From Salvelinus alpinus (Eukaryota > Chordata > Actinopteri > Salmoniformes > Salmonidae), in contig NC_092115.1 of NCBI RefSeq assembly GCF_045679555.1, forward strand, positions 35,782,728 through 35,846,727: a stretch of 64,000 bases of DNA. Direction: 5' to 3'. The notes beneath the pieces are model-generated. The model was not told the origin of the DNA. It did no database searches and saw nothing but the letters and a program-made list of their open reading frames with translations. The translations under genes and the position numbers were made by a program. Positions 59,465 to 64,000 of this stretch are shown here, piece by piece; position 1 is the stretch's first letter, and each line of letters starts with the position of its first letter.

Positions 59465-60340
59465 ATTGTATTTTTGTAATACTTTTTATTTATTGGTTTT
59501 TAGATCACAACAGAATCACAACAAGAGATATACATACATACATGCACCCATTGTCACACACATCCACCGGCACACACACAGACAAGTGTCCACCCACACC
59601 TGTCTGTTTAAAACATGTACATTTTATCTCCTGTTAGGGCCTATACATATTTCACAATATAATGTCAGTTTTCTATACGTTTTCCCATTGTATCTCAAAT
59701 AGACATTTTTTTTTTTATTCTATGAGTTATCATTTACCATACTATAGATTTTATTAATTGTTTCTTTCCAATTGCTTATTTGTGGTGCCAGGGGTTTAAG
59801 CCAGTTTCTAGTAATCTGTTTAAGTGCTGTTATTCTCAGAATTCTGAAAAGGTACTTATCATATTGGAGGACCAGTGTATGAGAGGTTCTCCATAGGAAC
59901 ATGTGTTCTGGATTTAGAGAACGTGAGTGTTCAAGCGTATCATCCAGTACTTTATATACTTCGGTCCAGAAATGATTGAGGACTGGGCAGGAATATAGTA
60001 TGTGGATGTGATTAGCCCTGCTCTCCCCACGGTTATGCAAGCAATTTGGTGTGATGTCACAGTTGTATTGTTGTTGTATTATAGGAGTTCTGAAACATCT
60101 TGACTGAATTTTCCAAGAGTATTCCCTACAGAGTAGAGAGTTAGTTGTCTTGGACTTGTTCTTCTAGATATGTCCTCCCAGTCCTCTGGGGTTATTAATA
60201 TTTACAGTTCGTCTTCCCAATTGGTTTTCACTATAACATTCTCATCTTTTGTTTCTTCTTCGATAATTCTGTGCCCCATCACATTCTTGGCATTTACTTT
60301 CTTAGATGTCTTTGCTATATATCTAATTAAAGGATGTACA
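59465..60340 (-). mobile_element. Inverted copy of the L1-type fragment
   Basis: This is the reverse complement of 45,466-46,312. The minus-strand frame 59,720-60,040 reads HIHILYSCPVLNHFWTEVYK, the L1/Tx1 C-terminal knuckle region. It lacks about 170 bases of the TG-rich 3' UTR present in the parent but has about 165 bases more 5' sequence (60,175-60,340). Confidence 0.85.
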
Positions 60341-60594
60341 GTGCTTTCGGAATGTTTTCAGACCCCTTGACTTGTTCCACATTTTGTTACGTTACAGCCT
60401 TATTCTACAATTGATTAAACTAGGGATGCACCGATATGACATTTTTGCCTGATACCGATATCTGATATTTTCCTTGTCAAAAAAACGATACCGATATCGT
60501 TTTTTTTAGCGGCTTTTTAAGTATTATAGTACAGTTAAATAGTTGAGACACACACACACACTAACCAAAAAGTTATTTTGTTGTCATTTGGGTA
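60341..60594. mobile_element. Tc1 end fragment and hAT-like end fragment
   Basis: 60,341-60,420 is a Tc1 terminus (ACAGTGCTTTCGGAATG, CAGACCCC, TTACAGCCTTATTC). Then comes AGGGATGCACCGATATGAC with CCGATATCTGATATTTTCC, typical of the end of a fish hAT family. A short (AC)n run follows at 60,549-60,562. Neither fragment is complete. Confidence 0.55.
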
Positions 60595-61402
60595 CACTAC
60601 CGTTCAAAAGTTTGGGGTCACTTAGATATGTCCTTGTTTTTGAAAGAAAAGCACATTTTTTGTCCATTTAAAATAACATAAAATGTATCAGAAATACAGT
60701 GTAGACATTGTTAATGTTGTAAATGATTATTGTAGCTGAAAACGGCTGATTTTTAATGGAATATCTACATAGGCGTACAGAGACCCATTATCAGCAACCA
60801 TCACTCCTGTGTTCCAATGGCACGTTGTGTTAGGTAATCCAAGTTGATCATTTTAAAAGGCTAATTGATCATTAGAAAACCCTTTTGCAATTATGTTAGC
60901 ACAGCTGAAAACTGTTGTCCTGATTAAAGAAGCAATACAACTGGCCTTCTTTAGAACTTTCTTCTGAAACGTGTCAGTCTATTCTTGTTCTGAGAAATGA
61001 AGGCTATTCCATGCGAGAAATTGCCAAGAAACTGAAGATCTCGAACAACACTGTGTACTACTCCCTTCACAGAACAGCACAAACTGACTCTAACCAGAAT
61101 AGAAAGAGGAGTGGGAGGCCCCGGTGCAGTTCTGAGCAAGAGGACAAGTACATTAGAGTGTCTAATTTGAGAAACAGACGTCTCACAAGTCCTCAACTGG
61201 CAGCTTCATTAAATAGTACCCGCAAAACACCAGTCCAAACGTCAACAGTGAAGAGGCGACTCCGGGATGCTGGCCTTCTAGGTAGAATTGCAAAGAAAAA
61301 GCCGTATCTCAGACTCGCCAATAAAAAATGGGCAAAAGAACAAAGACATTGGACAGAGTAACTCTGCCTAGATTGCCATCATCCCAGAGTCGCCTCTTCA
61401 CA
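60595..61402 (+). mobile_element. Tc1 transposon, 3'-truncated, with transposase N-terminal half
   Basis: After TA, CACTACCGTTCAAAAGTTTGG opens the element. The plus-strand frame 61,011-61,361 has the first HTH (MREIAKKLKISNNTVYYSLH), a GRPR hook and the second HTH (TVKRRLRDAGLLGRIAKKKP). The frame ends in a stop before the catalytic domain, and at about 61,402 a LINE tail begins. It cannot encode active transposase. Confidence 0.82.
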
Positions 61403-61727
61403 GACCCCTCTTTTACGATTCTGCTTCTCTCGGCTTATTAACTATGGGTAGTCACTTTAACTCTTCCTACATGTACATATTACCTCAATTACCTCGACTA
61501 ACTGGTGCCCCCGCACATTGACTCTGTACCGGTACCCCCTGTATATAGCCTTGCTATTGTTATTTTACTGCTGCTCTTTAATTATTTGTTACTTGTATTG
61601 TTTTTATTTTTTACTTATCTATTTTTTACTGAACACTTATTTTTCTTAAAACTGCATTGTTGGTTAAGGGCTTGTAATTTCATTTCACTGTTGTATTCAG
61701 CGCATGTGACAAATACAATTTGATTTG
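61403..61727 (+). mobile_element. RSg-1-like LINE 3' tail
   Basis: From CTTTTACGATTCTGCTTC to GCGCATGTGACAAATACAAT, then TTGATTTGAT, it matches the 3' UTR of the LINE at 33,290-33,643. It is 5'-truncated directly onto the Tc1 remnant. Confidence 0.82.
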
Positions 61728-61809
61728 ATAAATCTGAGCTGATATGGCACTATAAGGCTGTGACTGGATGGTTCCATTGTAACTAATGAAAAGCTGTTCC
61801 ACAACCTAG

Positions 61810-61902
61810 AAAACCATGACTGGCCCAGGGAGGTATGACATCCAGGACTTCACTGAGAACCGGGAGAAGAAGCCATGCACTGTGAGACATGTGACCGCAG
61901 TA
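61810..61902 (+). CDS. Possible orphan exon with SHIPPO/STPG-like repeat
   Basis: A short open stretch reads MTGPGRYDIQDFTENREKKP, with CTVRHVTA after it. The GPGxY motif followed by F and KP resembles the Pro-Gly-Pro (SHIPPO/STPG) repeats of sperm-tail and ciliary microtubule proteins (ODF3/CIMAP-like). A weak acceptor (TTCCACAACCTAG) precedes it and a good donor (GCA then GTAAGG, 61,903) follows. The frame continues past the donor as VRFKDFMK, which could also fit such repeats. It could be an exon of a gene extending beyond the window, or a relic. I am not certain. Confidence 0.35.
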
Positions 61903-62086
61903 AGGTTTAAAGACTTCATGAAGGTAATGCAGGAACCTACCACTAGAGGGAGACACATACTCATATACAAGGCATTGTTTACCTCTGTGAAAGGAGGCAT
62001 GTGATCATTGGGAATGGTTATCAAATTTTAATCAATCAACTAATCAAATATTTACAGTATTTAGTACCCTTTTACTAGAACATTTG

Positions 62087-63354
62087 CAGGGTTGGGGAGT
62101 AACGGATTACAACAAACCGGTGACTGCAATCGTTACATTACCAGCAAAAATATTGTAATCAGATTACAGATACTTTTGAAAAACTAGATGATTACTTCGA
62201 GGATTACTTTTAAATTCAGAAAAACTATCTTTGACACTTCAAATCTGCGTTGAAAAAAGGCGCAAGTTTATGTTTATTCCACCTGAGCGAGCCTGATCCC
62301 AAGTCAGTAACCACTATGATGACACGCCAAATGTGTTTGATGCATCTCAGAAAAAGAGCAGGAATAGGCTTTTGTAGGCTACAGTCCAAGCTATGTCTTC
62401 CAATTGTGCGACTGCTGTCGGCATCCAAAGATTATCCAACTTGAATAAACGCTTGGAGTTAAGGATGACAGCAGTGGTATAGACTATGGTGATACGGATA
62501 TCACTTATTAATGATATCTACATAGCGCATTGATGTGAACCACACTCCTGCTCTCTCATTTAGCTATTGACGCCTTATGGATTGTGGTTGTTGTTGATGG
62601 CTGGTCACGAATCTAAATGTGTATTTGAACCCAATAATGGTTGAATTCAAGAAGTTTAAGATGCCTTTCAATCGTTGTTTTTGAAACAAGTGGACAGCCA
62701 GTGAAAAATGCACTGCTTCTTAGTGCGGATCCAAGCCTATGTAATACAATTGGGGTGTTTTTTTCTTCAGTAGTGCTCAAAACATGCCATTCCATGAGCG
62801 CAGCATTTATTTTTCAACTCGAATCAATGAGCCCAATCAGGTCTCCATGACAACAAAATCATAAACAACAGAGTAGGGCTGGCTAATAAGGCGGTAGTTT
62901 TGGGGTCATGCTCAGGTAAAACAATTTGGCTAATCTATACTTCCATACTTCCAAGTCCTATTCTTGAAGATCAAGGGGTATAACAATTATTGGAATGACT
63001 GGAATTCTTTATGTAAAGATATAATTTAATCGTATTATTATATGTAGTAGAAAGCAATGGGTTAGAAGAAGCCTACATAACCAACCCATAAAGTAACATT
63101 TATCATCCATATATGACCAGCTATGTAAACTTTAACATTGATTTATCCTGCAATAGATGTCGTTTAATTGGTAACATACATTTTGGTCTTCTTCTAATGC
63201 CTCTTAAAGGGAAAGTAATCTAAAAGTAACAGAATGTAATCAGATTACGTTACTGAGTTTGGGTAATCCAAAAGTTACGTTACTGATGACAGTTTTGGAC
63301 AGGTAACTAGTAACTGTATCTGATTACATTTAGAAAGTAACCTACCCAACCCTG
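62087..63354. mobile_element. Non-autonomous hAT-type element, 1,268 bp, with 8-bp TSD
   Basis: Starts CAGGGTTGGGGAGTAACGG and ends CTACCCAACCCTG, inverse ends. Both flanks carry AACATTTG (62,079-62,086 and 63,355-63,362). Subterminal regions are full of GTAATCAGATTAC-type motifs in both orientations (near 62,156, 63,236 and 63,320), which are typical transposase-binding arrays. No transposase frame is present. Confidence 0.88.
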
Positions 63355-63362
63355 AACATTTG

Positions 63363-63700
63363 TCAAGTGCTTTACAGTAACCCAGCCAAGACCCCAAAGG
63401 AGCGAGCAGTAGCACAGTGGCATGGAAAAACTCCCTAGAAGAAAGAAAACTTGAGAGGAACCAGTTTCCGTTTGCGCCACCGGTTAGAAGATTGTTGATT
63501 ATTATAGTAATGCGATTATTGTAATTTCTCAATTGACAGAAGCAGACTACTCCAGGCCCAGGGGCTTATGGGAATGGGGGCATCCCGTCTTGGCTGCTGG
63601 ATGAGAGGAGGAGGAAGCCGATTGGCTCCTGTCCACGATGGACTGGAATGCTTCCTGGAGCTCAGAGTGATCAGTTAGTAGTCCCAAAAAACAATACTTA
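63363..63700. other. Intergenic, nothing recognised
   Basis: Short unassigned stretch with a LINE-like or gene-like GC-richer portion at 63,545-63,670. No splice-flanked exon is evident. Confidence 0.4.

Positions 63701-64000
<300 letters not shown>

Overview
The window is vertebrate nuclear DNA, almost certainly from a salmonid fish. It has two spliced genes whose introns and flanks are packed with Tc1/mariner transposons, RSg-1-like LINEs, 5S- and tRNA-derived SINEs, hAT and piggyBac-like elements and nested LTR elements. There are no operons, bacterial genes, CRISPR arrays or stand-alone RNA genes. The repeat families (the Tc1 ends starting CAGTTGAAGTCGG, the 5S-type SINE, the GGCGCCG-starting LINE) are those I associate with salmonids; species cannot be fixed by eye.

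Layout. 1-26.1 kb is repeat-dominated. In order it holds a hAT element with an 8-bp target duplication, a LINE tail carrying a solo LTR, a 12-copy 62-bp minisatellite, Tc1-type MITEs, a dead Tc1, and an RSg-1-like LINE. Next to the LINE is a Ty3/Gypsy-type remnant that itself received a Tc1, a solo LTR and a complete non-autonomous LTR element with a Pro/Glu-rich repeat ORF. A second LINE follows, broken by a SINE-in-SINE and another Tc1.

26.8-30.3 kb, plus strand: a five-exon CCN1/CYR61-like gene with TATA box, signal peptide, IGFBP, VWC and TSP1 exons in perfect phase. Its last exon (the cystine-knot CT domain) is out of phase and internally damaged, so the predicted product is a 281-residue CT-less protein. 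A 3.3-kb LINE lies just after its poly(A) signal.

37.3-50.9 kb, minus strand: an intact 16-coding-exon ODF2/ODF2L (outer dense fibre 2-like) gene. I could follow reading phase through every exon to a 675-residue coiled-coil protein, including one probable GC-AG intron. The introns hold two Tc1s, a 1-kb foldback MITE, LINE tails and an L1 fragment. From memory, human CCN1 and ODF2L are near each other on chromosome 1p22 in the same opposed orientation, so the pair fits conserved linkage.

50.9-64 kb: the odf2l 5' flank, a hAT copy split at TTAA by a piggyBac-like element, a minus-strand RSg-1-like LINE split by a Tc1-like element, then a striking inverted and very recent copy of two odf2l exons with their introns and the neighbouring L1 fragment. 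After that come Tc1 and LINE pieces, a possible SHIPPO/STPG-type exon, a hAT element with an 8-bp target duplication, and a Tc1 cut by the window end.

The two host genes do not form a pathway together: one encodes a secreted matricellular protein and the other a centriole/cilium coiled-coil protein. I did not find a wholly new system. The items most worth following are the CT-less CCN1-like gene, the inverted odf2l exon duplication, and the non-autonomous LTR element with overlapping ORFs.
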